A stretch of DNA of 64,000 nucleotides from Phytoamicus setariae (GTDB lineage Bacteria > Pseudomonadota > Alphaproteobacteria > Rhizobiales > Rhizobiaceae), in contig NZ_JAEQNC010000001.1 of assembly GCF_016722925.1 (NCBI RefSeq), forward strand, positions 248,001-312,000, in the 5' to 3' direction. The position numbers and the translations under genes were made by a program. The notes beneath the pieces are model-generated. The model saw only the letters and a program-made list of their open reading frames with translations, searched no databases and was not told the origin of the DNA. Shown here one piece after another: positions 1 through 8,192 of this stretch (its first letter is position 1; each line of letters opens with the position of its first letter).

Positions 1-415
1 GGCCGGCAAACATCGTCGATGCGCTGGCGCTCTGGATATTCGGATCGACGAACATTGCCTCCTGCAGCAGGGCTTCGATGCCGGTGCCCGAGAATTCGAA
101 GACATGGAAGCTGGCGCTGACGTCGGTTGCTGCATAGCCGTCCGGATGCCAGCCGGGGCCGAGCTCTTCGGCCGGACCACCCACCACCAGAATTCTATCG
201 CGCGCGACACGCAAGGCGTAGTGGTCGCCGGACACCTCCTGAAATGCGCCGGCTCCATTGTCAGGCAATCCGGCTTTTGCCGAGAAGGCCGTGAGGTTGC
301 CGCTGACGAGATGCTGGCTCGGGAGCGTCACCGTACGGGCAGTAAGGTCGCTGCGGTTGAGCGATACGTCATCCCATGCCGGGACTGGCAGCCAGTTCGA
401 AGTCAAATCACGCAT
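1..415 (-). CDS. soxG: sarcosine oxidase gamma subunit, partial (3' end cut off by window edge)
   Basis: This is the small gamma subunit of heterotetrameric sarcosine oxidase, which oxidises N-methylglycine to glycine while passing the methyl carbon to tetrahydrofolate in the cytoplasm. The visible 138 codons begin MRDLTSNWLPVPAWDD and continue open to the window edge; the family is usually about 180-210 residues, so roughly a third is missing. The start codon lies inside the end of soxA: the ATG is 5 bases before the soxA stop, an 8-base overlap typical of translational coupling. Identity rests mainly on position in the soxB-D-A-G order and on the fragment's character (GlyGlyProAlaGluGlu and a C-terminal GcvT-like segment); gamma subunits are poorly conserved. 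Confidence 0.82.
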   Translation of the reverse strand, partial: MRDLTSNWLPVPAWDDVSLNRSDLTARTVTLPSQHLVSGNLTAFSAKAGLPDNGAGAFQEVSGDHYALRVARDRILVVGGPAEELGPGWHPDGYAATDVSASFHVFEFSGTGIEALLQEAMFVDPNIQSASASTMFAG

Positions 416-3299
416 TGAGGCGTCCTCCTTCCGGGTCGAAGGCGCAGGGGCCGACGATACGGGCCTTCCTGATTTCGCCGAAATGCCTGATATCGATGAT
501 ATCGCCGTGCCGGCTCATGCCGCGCTCGATCAGGCCGAGCGCGATCGGTCGTCCGAGCGTCGGGCTCATATAGCTCGAGGTGACATAGCCGAGGCTGCGG
601 CAGCTCTCGCCTTGCCACTCCACGCCGTGGCCGCCGGCCGGCAACGGTGGCCCGTCGTCGGCGACTTCCAGCCCGACGAATTCCTTGCGGTCGGGGCGCT
701 GGGCGTCCTCCAGCATCAGCGAACGCTTGCCGATGAACTCCACCTTCTTGTTCTTCAGCGGGCCATGCAGGCCCATGTCGGAAGGACGCGTCAATCCATC
801 GGTGTCCTTGCCGACGATGACATAACCCTTTTCGGCGCGCAGCAGCAGCAGCGCTTCGGACCCGAGCAGCACGGCATCGAATGCGCGGCCGTTGGCCTTG
901 AGTTCGGCCCACAGCGCTTCGGCGCGGTCGGCACGAACAGTGATTTCATACGAGCGGTCGCCGGTGAAGGAGACGCGCGTGATGCGGATCGGGTCGCCCC
1001 TGTAGCTGCCATGAACCAACGACATATGCGGCAGCGTCGCGTCATCGAGCGGCGCGCCACCGAAGTCGATCGTCGACAGCAGGTCGCGCGAACGCGGGCC
1101 GGTGACGGTCAGGGTCGCATAATTGGCTGTCGCGTTGTGGATGAACACGCGTGTGCGGTCAAACCGGTCCTGCCGCCAGTCTTCCAGCATCGAATAGACG
1201 CCGGCGACGTGCGACGACGAGCAGGAGACGACGAAGTGATCGTCCGCAAGCCGCACCAGCACGCCGTCGTCATAGATGATGCCGGTTTCGGTGAGGATGA
1301 AGCAGTAGCGGCATTTGCCCGGCTTCAGCGTCGACACGGTGTTGTAGAACATGAAATCGAGGAATTCCGCCGCCTGCGGGCCGATCACCTCGATCTTGCC
1401 GAGCGTCGATCCGTCGAACAGTGCTACCGATGCGCGCGCCGCCAGCACTTCGCGGGCGATCTCGTCGTCCGCCGCGCCGGTGCCGAAATAGGCGGGCCGC
1501 AGCCAGCCGCCGTAATCCCAGAACACGGCGCCGTCGGCGCGATGGGCATTTTCAAGCGGCAGCCGCTTGACCGGATTGAAGAAGTTGCCGGAGCGTTTTC
1601 CGGTGAAGCTTGCGAGCGGCACAGGCGTAAACGGCGGCCGGTAAGTCGTGGTGCCGACTTCCGGAATGGTCCGGCCGGTCAGGGTTGCCATCAGTGCCAG
1701 ACCGTTGAGATTGGAGGTCTTGCCCTGATCGGTCGCCATGCCCAGCGTCGTGTAGCGCTTGAGATGCTCGACGGAGGTGAAGTTTTCGCGCGCGGCGAGC
1801 TCGACATCCTTAGCCGTCACATCGTTCTGATAGTCGATCCAGACGCGCCCCTTCTGGCCCGGTTCGGGCCAGGCCGCCGAGATGGAATAGGTCTCGCCGA
1901 TGCCGGTCGCGCCGGGGGCGGCCAGTTCCCTGCCGAGCACATGGCTTGCACCGGTGGCGCCGTCGGCGAGCGCTCGGGCCAGCGTCAGCCGGCCGTTCGC
2001 CGCCCCGGCAACGGTCAAGCCGCCAATAGCCGTGCCGGGCACGAATGTCTGTAACGACTCCTCCCAGTGCAGCTTGCCCTTGGCCTGCCCGTAGAGATGG
2101 ATTGTCGGTGTCCAGCCGCCGGAAACCAGAACGCAATCGGCCGAAAGCCGGGTCCGATCGTCAAGCACCACGCCTGTCACGGCCTGCTTGCCGAGCGCCT
2201 GCACAACGCGCTTGCCGGCGATCAGGGTCAGGCCCGATTGTGGGTGAGGCAGTGTGGCATTGGCACGGTGATCGACGATCGTGACGTCAGTGCCGGCTGC
2301 AGCCAGTGCCATGCCGACCTCGATTGTTGACGAGTTGTTCGAGGCAATGACGATCTGTTTGCCGACGACGACGGCCTGCTGGCGCAGGTAGTAAAGTGCG
2401 GCATCCGCCGACATGACGCCCGGCAGGTCGTTGTTGGCAAACGGCAATGGGCGTTCGATCGCGCCCGTTGCCAGCACGGCCTGTTTCGGCCGGACGCGCC
2501 ACAGCGTATCGCGTTTGCCATCGGTATGGCGCTGGTTGAGGCCGACCATGGCGTGATCGTAGATGCCGAAGGCGGTCGTGTCGGTCAGGATCACGGCGCC
2601 CAGCGCGCGCAGGCGCTCGATGGTCTCGGACACCCACACTATCGTCGGTTTGCCATCGATTTGGGCGGCGTAATCGCGATGCTGCAACGAGCCGCCGGCA
2701 GTCGATTTTTCGTCGGCGATCATCACTGTCCTGCCGGCCTCGGCGGCATCGAGTGCGACGGTCAGCCCCGCCGGTCCCATGCCGATAACCAGCACGTCCG
2801 GATGCGCATTGCGCTGGGTGGCGAGGCCGGTCTTCTTCCAGGTCGGGTCGACCTTGCCCAGCCCTGCCATTTCGCGGATGCGCGGCTCGAACAGGTGCCA
2901 GTTCGGAAACATGAACGTCTTGTAGTAGAAGGCCGCCGGAATGAACCGCGAGAAGCGGTCCAGATAGGCGAATTTGTCATGCGCGGCGTCGGGCTTGTTG
3001 TTGACGCTGCGGACGATAAGCCCTTGCTTGGCAGTAACCACTGTGGCGCGATCGTTGGGCGAGGCGCTGACAGTCCCCGACACATCGACAAGTGCATTGG
3101 GTTCTTCGGAACCGTGCCCCCAGATGCCGCGCGGGCGGTGATACTTGAAGCTGCGGCCCACGATGCGGATATCGCTGGCAATCAGCGCCGAGGCGACGGT
3201 GTCGCCTTCGAAGCCATGCACGATCTGGCCGTCGAAAGTGAAGGTCAACGGGCGCGAGCGGTCGATCTTGCCGCCTTCGGTCAGTCGGAACGCGCTCAT
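408..3299 (-). CDS. soxA: sarcosine oxidase alpha subunit
   Basis: The large subunit (963 residues, the normal length) of heterotetrameric sarcosine oxidase. Residues about 15-100 form a 2Fe-2S-like/ubiquitin-fold N-terminal domain (without an obvious iron-sulfur cluster, as in the family). About 168-430 is a dinucleotide-binding oxidoreductase domain with VIGMGPAG, which binds NAD+. About 590-960 is a GcvT/aminomethyltransferase fold that binds tetrahydrofolate and receives the methyl group as 5,10-methylene-THF. The start ATG overlaps the soxD stop by 4 bases (ATGA). With soxB, soxD and soxG it forms one leftward operon. Product assignment is firm; the physiological substrate in this organism (sarcosine from glycine betaine or dimethylglycine breakdown) is inferred from the dehydrogenase gene upstream. 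Confidence 0.95.
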   Translation of the reverse strand: MSAFRLTEGGKIDRSRPLTFTFDGQIVHGFEGDTVASALIASDIRIVGRSFKYHRPRGIWGHGSEEPNALVDVSGTVSASPNDRATVVTAKQGLIVRSVNNKPDAAHDKFAYLDRFSRFIPAAFYYKTFMFPNWHLFEPRIREMAGLGKVDPTWKKTGLATQRNAHPDVLVIGMGPAGLTVALDAAEAGRTVMIADEKSTAGGSLQHRDYAAQIDGKPTIVWVSETIERLRALGAVILTDTTAFGIYDHAMVGLNQRHTDGKRDTLWRVRPKQAVLATGAIERPLPFANNDLPGVMSADAALYYLRQQAVVVGKQIVIASNNSSTIEVGMALAAAGTDVTIVDHRANATLPHPQSGLTLIAGKRVVQALGKQAVTGVVLDDRTRLSADCVLVSGGWTPTIHLYGQAKGKLHWEESLQTFVPGTAIGGLTVAGAANGRLTLARALADGATGASHVLGRELAAPGATGIGETYSISAAWPEPGQKGRVWIDYQNDVTAKDVELAARENFTSVEHLKRYTTLGMATDQGKTSNLNGLALMATLTGRTIPEVGTTTYRPPFTPVPLASFTGKRSGNFFNPVKRLPLENAHRADGAVFWDYGGWLRPAYFGTGAADDEIAREVLAARASVALFDGSTLGKIEVIGPQAAEFLDFMFYNTVSTLKPGKCRYCFILTETGIIYDDGVLVRLADDHFVVSCSSSHVAGVYSMLEDWRQDRFDRTRVFIHNATANYATLTVTGPRSRDLLSTIDFGGAPLDDATLPHMSLVHGSYRGDPIRITRVSFTGDRSYEITVRADRAEALWAELKANGRAFDAVLLGSEALLLLRAEKGYVIVGKDTDGLTRPSDMGLHGPLKNKKVEFIGKRSLMLEDAQRPDRKEFVGLEVADDGPPLPAGGHGVEWQGESCRSLGYVTSSYMSPTLGRPIALGLIERGMSRHGDIIDIRHFGEIRKARIVGPCAFDPEGGRLNA

Positions 3300-3568
3300 T
3301 GGGCGTCTCCCTCAGGTAGCAACGCGGTCGATGACGTGACTTTGTGGCTGACGGTGTCGCGCGTCATGGTGAAAACTTCCATGCAGGTCAAATGCTTCCA
3401 GATTTCCTTGCTCTCGCCACGCGGATTGTTGTGGGCGAAGAGATAGTCGGTCCAGGTTTCGGTTGAGACGTCCAGAAAGCCTTCGGGGCGAAGGTTGCCG
3501 AGATCGCCCGCAAAGTGGAACTCGGTCTCGGGACGAAGGCCGCAGAAAGGGCAGGGGAAGAGTTGCAT
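3296..3568 (-). CDS. soxD: sarcosine oxidase delta subunit (zinc-binding)
   Basis: A 90-residue delta subunit of heterotetrameric sarcosine oxidase. The N terminus has the CPFC zinc knuckle (Cys6, Cys9), and the second half has WKHLTC with His59 and Cys62, the positions where the family supplies its other zinc ligands. The delta subunit is structural; it holds the complex together and does not carry flavin. It follows soxB by 12 bases and overlaps soxA by 4 bases, so the three are co-translated. Length and motifs match the family fully. Confidence 0.95.
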   Translation of the reverse strand: MQLFPCPFCGLRPETEFHFAGDLGNLRPEGFLDVSTETWTDYLFAHNNPRGESKEIWKHLTCMEVFTMTRDTVSHKVTSSTALLPEGDAQ

Positions 3569-3580
3569 ATCCGTACTCCC

Positions 3581-4834
3581 TTAATGCGCGATGCCGGAAC
3601 CGGCCGCTTCGTCGATCAGCCGTCCGGTGCGGAAGCGGTCGAGGTCGAAGGGGCGCGACAGATCGTGGTGTTTGCCGGTTGCCAGCAGATGGGCGAGGGT
3701 GACCCCGCCTCCCGGTATCGCCTTGAAACCGCCGGTGCCCCAGCCGCAATTGAGATAGAGGCCAGGCAGCGGGCTTTCGCCGATGATCGGCGAGGAGTCC
3801 GGCGTCACGTCGACCACGCCGCCCCATTGCCGCATCAGCTTGAGCTGGCCGAGTGACGGGAACATTTCCAGCAGTCCGGAGATTACCGTTTCCAGCGCCG
3901 GCATGTTGCCGCGCTGCGCATAGGACGGCACGCGGTCGATGCCGCCACCGATGACGAATTCGCCCTTTGCAGATTGATTGACATAGGTGCCGGTGGCTGG
4001 TGCCAGCACGGTGCAGCCCAGCGCCTGTTTGACCGGCTCCGAGACACAGGCCTGCAGCGTGTAGGAAATGATCGGCATGCGGAAACCGGCCTTGGCCGCC
4101 ATCTGTGAGGAATGACCGGCGACGGCGAGGCCGACGCGATCTGCGCGGATGCTGCCCTTGGAGGTCACGACGCCACGGCAACGGCCGCCCTCGACGATGA
4201 AGTCGGTGACCTCGCAATTCTGGATGATGTCGACGCCCAGGCGGTCGGCGGCGCGGGCATAGCCCCAGGCGATCGCGTCGTGCCGGGCCGAGCCTGCCCG
4301 TCCTTGCCAGACGCCGCCCAGCACCTGGAAGCGTGCATTGGGCGACAGGTCGTAAAGCGGTACGCGCTTCCTGATCTCGTCGACACCAAGCAGTTCGGAA
4401 TCGATGCCGTTGATCTGCATGGCGTTGACGAGGCGAGCGGCGATTTCCATCTCGCCCTTGGAATGCACCATGGTCAGCACGCCATGTTGCGAAAACATGA
4501 TGTTGTAGTTCAGTTCCCGCGACAGGCCCTCGTAGAGCTTGAGCGAATATTCGTAGAGGTCGGTACTCTCGGGATAGAAGTAATTGGAGCGGATCGTGGT
4601 GGTGTTGCGGCCGGTATTGCCGCCGCCCAGCCAGCCCTTCTCTATAACAGCGATATTGGTGATGCCGTGGTGCTTGGCGAGATAATAGGCGGTCGCCAGC
4701 CCATGCCCGCCGCCGCCGATGATGATGGCATCATAGGCTGCTTTCGGCTCGGGCGAGCGCCAGGCCTTTTGCCAGCCCTTCTGGTTGGCGAAGCCTTCCT
4801 TGAGCAGGGAAAGTGCTGAGTAGTGACGGGTCAT
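3581..4834 (-). CDS. soxB: sarcosine oxidase beta subunit (flavoprotein)
   Basis: A 417-residue DAO-family flavoprotein that carries out the oxidation of sarcosine, using non-covalent FAD and covalent FMN at the interface with the alpha subunit. The ADP-binding Rossmann motif is at about residues 35-60 (AIIIGGGGHGLATAYYLA), and the GSARHDAIAWGYARA segment near residue 170 contains the His that is the FMN attachment site in known enzymes. The C terminus ends in the NCGWGTGGFKAIPGGG substrate/flavin loop. It is the first gene of the soxBDAG group; a RIME-like repeat separates it from the dehydrogenase gene upstream on the same strand, so the two may be one transcript interrupted by the repeat or two transcripts. 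Confidence 0.95.
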   Translation of the reverse strand: MTRHYSALSLLKEGFANQKGWQKAWRSPEPKAAYDAIIIGGGGHGLATAYYLAKHHGITNIAVIEKGWLGGGNTGRNTTTIRSNYFYPESTDLYEYSLKLYEGLSRELNYNIMFSQHGVLTMVHSKGEMEIAARLVNAMQINGIDSELLGVDEIRKRVPLYDLSPNARFQVLGGVWQGRAGSARHDAIAWGYARAADRLGVDIIQNCEVTDFIVEGGRCRGVVTSKGSIRADRVGLAVAGHSSQMAAKAGFRMPIISYTLQACVSEPVKQALGCTVLAPATGTYVNQSAKGEFVIGGGIDRVPSYAQRGNMPALETVISGLLEMFPSLGQLKLMRQWGGVVDVTPDSSPIIGESPLPGLYLNCGWGTGGFKAIPGGGVTLAHLLATGKHHDLSRPFDLDRFRTGRLIDEAAGSGIAH

Positions 4835-4880
4835 GTGTTTCCCATGGTCTCTAGCTGGTCAAATTACATACGCGCAATTG

Positions 4881-5041
4881 CCCCCCATCCGGCTGCCGCC
4901 ACCTTCTCCCCGCTTGCGGGGAGAAGGGACTTGTGGCGCTGTTTCGCCCAACTCGCCCCAATAAAAGGAGCGACAGAGCGGCGAGACTCGGAGCAGATTC
5001 CCTCTCCCCGTTTCTACGGGGAGAGGGTTAGGGTGAGGGGC
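4881..5041. repeat. RIME-like intergenic palindrome element
   Basis: An intergenic element with two strong GC-rich hairpins. The first has 12-base arms (CCTTCTCCCCGC at 4902-4913 and its complement at 4916-4927). The second has 11-base arms (CCCTCTCCCCG at 5000-5010 and its complement at 5017-5027). The element ends in TTAGGGTGAGGGG, and its hairpins share the CTCCCCG core. This arrangement is that of the Rhizobium intergenic mosaic elements (RIME) scattered in rhizobial chromosomes. It fills nearly all of the gap between soxB and the upstream dehydrogenase gene. As transcribed RNA it would fold into two hairpins and could stabilise or separate transcript halves; that role is inference. Confidence 0.75.
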
Positions 5042-5045
5042 AAAA

Positions 5046-7460
5046 TTACGCCCGCAACACTTTGCCCATCGGGTCATAAGGCGAAGCCTCGATGATCCGG
5101 CAGCCGCGTTCCTCGCCGACGATGTGCGTCAGGAACTCGGTGCCGACAACAGCAAATTCGCGGTCGACCAGCGCCATTGCGATCGACTTGCCGATCGTGT
5201 AGCCGTAGCCGCCCGACGTCACGTAGCCGACCAGCCTGCCGTCCTTCCAGATCGGCTCGTAGCCCGAAGCATCGGCGTCGACGGCATCGACCTCGATCGT
5301 CACCTGCAGCTGCTTGGCGGACTGGGTTTCCTTCTCCGCCACCGCTGCCTGCTTGCCGATGAAATCGGGCTTGTCGAAATCGATGAAGCGGTCAAACAGC
5401 GTCATCTGCGGGGTATACCCCTGTGTGAACTCGCGGCTCCAGATGCCGTAGCTCTTTTCCAGCCGCATCGACAGAGATGCGCCGAAGCCGATATCGCGCA
5501 GGCCGATATCGGCGCCGGCCTTCATCAGAGTCTCGCGCACCGTGCGATGCTGGGCCGCCGGGATGTTGATCTCGTAGCCCATTTCCCCGGTCACCGACAT
5601 GCGGCCGACCTTGGCGCGGACAAGCCCGATATCGACGGTCTTGGCGGCAAGGAACTTGAAGTTGCCGTTCGACACATCGTCTTCCGTCGTGCGCTGCAGC
5701 ACTTCGCGCGACAGCGGACCGCAAAGCGAAAAGCCGACCCAGGCATCGGAGAGGTCGTTGACGATGACGCCCTCCATCGGGAAGAGGTCGAACCAGCGCA
5801 TGTGCCATTCGCGCAGATAGTAGGAGCCCATGATCCAGTAGGTACCGTCGCCCCAGTTGAAGATGGTGAGGTCGCCCTTGAGCTTGCCGTTCGGCGCCAG
5901 CATAGGTGCAAGAACGGAACGGCCCGGCTTGGGGATCTTGCAGGCAAAAACCTTGTCGAGCCATTCGTAGGCCTTCGGCCCCTTCACCTCGTAGCGCGAA
6001 TAGCCGGAAATATCGATCAGACCGACCTTTTCGCGGGTATGCAGCACTTCCTTGCCGACGATATCGAAGGCGGTGGAGCGGCGGAGCGTGTGGTTTTCGA
6101 CGTAGTCCTTCGGTGCATAATAGAGCGGCACTTCGAGACCCCAGGACGAACCCCAGCGCGCGCCGGCCTCGGTCATCACGTCATAGGACGGAGAGACCTT
6201 GAGCGGGCGTCCAGCCGGCAATTGCTGGTTGGGATAGGTCATGACGAAACGGCGGGAATAGAACTGGCCCGTGGTTTCCTTGATATACTGGCGGTTGGCC
6301 GTGTGCTGGCCATAGCGGGCGATGTCCATGCCGAAGGTGTCGTCTTCCGGCTCGCCGTGGATCATCCATTCGGCCAGCGCCTTGCCGACGCCGCCGCCCT
6401 GCATGAAGCCGGCCATGACGCCGCAGGCCAGCCAGTAGTTCGGCACGCCGCGCGAGGGGCCGACCAGCGGGTTGCCGTCAGGGGTGAACGTGAAGGCGCC
6501 ATTGACCCAGCGCTTGATGCCGGCGCGTTCGAGGATCGGATAGCGCTCGTAGGATAGGGTCAGTTCGTGCTCGATGCGCTCGGCGTCTTCCTGGATCAGG
6601 TCGAAGCCGTAATCCCACGGCGCGCCGTCCATGTTCCAATGGCGGTGGTCGAGTTCATAAATGCCGAGCAGGATTCCCTTCTGCTCCTGGCGCAGATAGG
6701 AGAAGCCGTCGAGGTCGACCATGGTCGGCAGCTCTTGCTTGAGCTCGGCGACCTCCGGGATTGCTTCGGTGACCAGATACATGTGCTCGAGCGGCGAAAC
6801 CGGCAGCTCAAGCCCGGCCATGCGGCCGACCTGCTTGGCCCACAGGCCACCGGCATTGACGACATGCTCGGCATTGACGGTGCCCTGTTCGGTGATCACG
6901 TCCCAGGAATTGTCCGGGCGCTGCTTGAGCTCGATGACGCGGTTCTTCTCGACGATCGATGCGCCGCGCATGCGGGCGGCCTTGGCATAGGCGTGAACGA
7001 CGGCGGAGGGATCGATATGGCCTTCGCGGTCGGCATAGAGGCCGCCGATGATGCCGTCGGGCTTGACGATCGGGCAGCGGTCGAGGATTTCCTCCACCGA
7101 GATCATCCGGACGTCATCGATGCCGGTTGACTGGAAGACCCGGTAGGAGGCTTTGAGCGCATCCCAGCGGTCGGGATTGCAGGCATAGGAAATGCCGCCC
7201 GTGGTGTGCATGCCGATATTGACGCCGGATTCCTTCTCGACCTCGCTCAGAAGGTCGATCGTGTAGGCGTGGAGCGTTGCGACGTTCGGATTGGAATTGA
7301 GCGCGTGGAAACCGCCGGCCGCATGCCAGCTGGACCCGGAGGTTAGCACGTTGCGCTCGATTAGCAGCGTGTCGCTCCAGCCATATTTGGCCAGATGATA
7401 GAGAACCGAGGCGCCAACCACGCCGCCACCGATGACCACGACCTTGTAATGCGATTTCAC
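5046..7460 (-). CDS. dimethylglycine/sarcosine dehydrogenase-like FAD- and THF-dependent oxidoreductase
   Basis: An 804-residue two-domain enzyme. The N-terminal half is a DAO-type FAD domain (VVVIGGGVVGASVLYHLA, then SGSSWHAAG, whose His corresponds to the covalently flavinylated His of dimethylglycine dehydrogenases). The C-terminal half, from about residue 420, is a GcvT-like tetrahydrofolate domain. Such enzymes demethylate dimethylglycine, sarcosine or related N-methyl amines and form methylene-THF. The start is placed at a GTG preceded by AGAGGGAG; the frame stays open 50 codons further upstream, but that part overlaps the likely promoter and does not look coding. Its position directly upstream of soxBDAG fits stepwise removal of methyl groups, dimethylglycine to sarcosine to glycine. 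Exact substrate is not determined by sequence. Confidence 0.87.
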   Translation of the reverse strand: MKSHYKVVVIGGGVVGASVLYHLAKYGWSDTLLIERNVLTSGSSWHAAGGFHALNSNPNVATLHAYTIDLLSEVEKESGVNIGMHTTGGISYACNPDRWDALKASYRVFQSTGIDDVRMISVEEILDRCPIVKPDGIIGGLYADREGHIDPSAVVHAYAKAARMRGASIVEKNRVIELKQRPDNSWDVITEQGTVNAEHVVNAGGLWAKQVGRMAGLELPVSPLEHMYLVTEAIPEVAELKQELPTMVDLDGFSYLRQEQKGILLGIYELDHRHWNMDGAPWDYGFDLIQEDAERIEHELTLSYERYPILERAGIKRWVNGAFTFTPDGNPLVGPSRGVPNYWLACGVMAGFMQGGGVGKALAEWMIHGEPEDDTFGMDIARYGQHTANRQYIKETTGQFYSRRFVMTYPNQQLPAGRPLKVSPSYDVMTEAGARWGSSWGLEVPLYYAPKDYVENHTLRRSTAFDIVGKEVLHTREKVGLIDISGYSRYEVKGPKAYEWLDKVFACKIPKPGRSVLAPMLAPNGKLKGDLTIFNWGDGTYWIMGSYYLREWHMRWFDLFPMEGVIVNDLSDAWVGFSLCGPLSREVLQRTTEDDVSNGNFKFLAAKTVDIGLVRAKVGRMSVTGEMGYEINIPAAQHRTVRETLMKAGADIGLRDIGFGASLSMRLEKSYGIWSREFTQGYTPQMTLFDRFIDFDKPDFIGKQAAVAEKETQSAKQLQVTIEVDAVDADASGYEPIWKDGRLVGYVTSGGYGYTIGKSIAMALVDREFAVVGTEFLTHIVGEERGCRIIEASPYDPMGKVLRA

Positions 7461-8192
7461 GACGATGCTCCCTCTGCGCCCGGAATGCGGATATTGGTAA
7501 GATGTATGGACATAAATGTCTAGGGAGTTTCCCGTTCGGGTGCTATCCCATTTGGACACTTTGGCGCCTATTTCCTGCCGCCTTTTGACGATCGACGGAA
7601 TGGATCCCATCGCGCGTGCTTGCTGGCGGCGTCAGGGGGCCGCGCATTCATGCATAGTGAACTTGCAAAGCGAAAAATGCATACATCAGTGTCCATAAAT
7701 ATTCGCGCTGCACAATGCGCGTCTCTGCGCGATTTTGATGGACTGAATGCTCGATCGGCATCGGCGCGCATTAGGTCCCGAATTCCTGCCAATTCCTGTT
7801 GGAGCGGCGGTGCGAAGCTGGAATATGAGGTCATGCCCGAAACCTCGTGTGGAATTCCAAGTCCATCTCCGTTGAATTCAATATACATTCGAATACAAAT
7901 ATTAGACTTAAGATGAATTGTCATATTCGGATGCTCGGCTGAGCTCGGATATCTAAAATTTGAAATGCGAATTCAATCGAAATTGGTGATTGTTGTATCT
8001 TCTGGTTGCGGAAGTGAAATTTTGGATTGCTTGCGGTTTCGTGATCGGTTGTTTTGTTTGCATCGCAGCAGAGGGCGATGTGGTTAACTGATTTCCAAGG
8101 CATGGCATACTATTGCGGCTCTCTTTTCAGAAATGTGAAACTGCACTATCATTCCGGCATTGATTTGAGCCGTTTTTTGGAGACTTTGCGGC
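7461..8192. other. 732-base divergent intergenic region, AT-rich in its right half
   Basis: Lies between the divergently read dehydrogenase and oxidase genes. I see no convincing gene: short open frames on both strands lack ribosome sites and family resemblance. The right half (about 7850-8190) is markedly AT-richer than the coding DNA around it, with runs such as ATATACATTCGAATACAAAT, and probably holds the rightward promoter. The left part carries a perfect inverted repeat described separately. Confidence 0.6.
7509..7520. promoter_or_regulatory. inverted repeat GACATAAATGTC, possible operator
   Basis: Two 5-base arms (GACAT and ATGTC) around an AA centre, 49 bases upstream of the chosen GTG start of the dehydrogenase gene. 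A related half, GTCCATAAAT, occurs again near 7690. Size and symmetry suit a dimeric repressor such as a GntR-type regulator of methylamine genes; no such regulator gene is in the window, so the binding protein is unknown. Confidence 0.35.

Noticed and set aside
4823-5095. short open frames covering the RIME-like element
   Set aside because: The region is explained by the hairpin repeat; the translations lack ribosome sites and family likeness.
7568-7924. 118-codon minus-strand and 98-codon plus-strand frames in the 7.5-8.2 kb gap
   Set aside because: AT-rich DNA, no ribosome site, unrelated products, and overlap with a likely promoter region.
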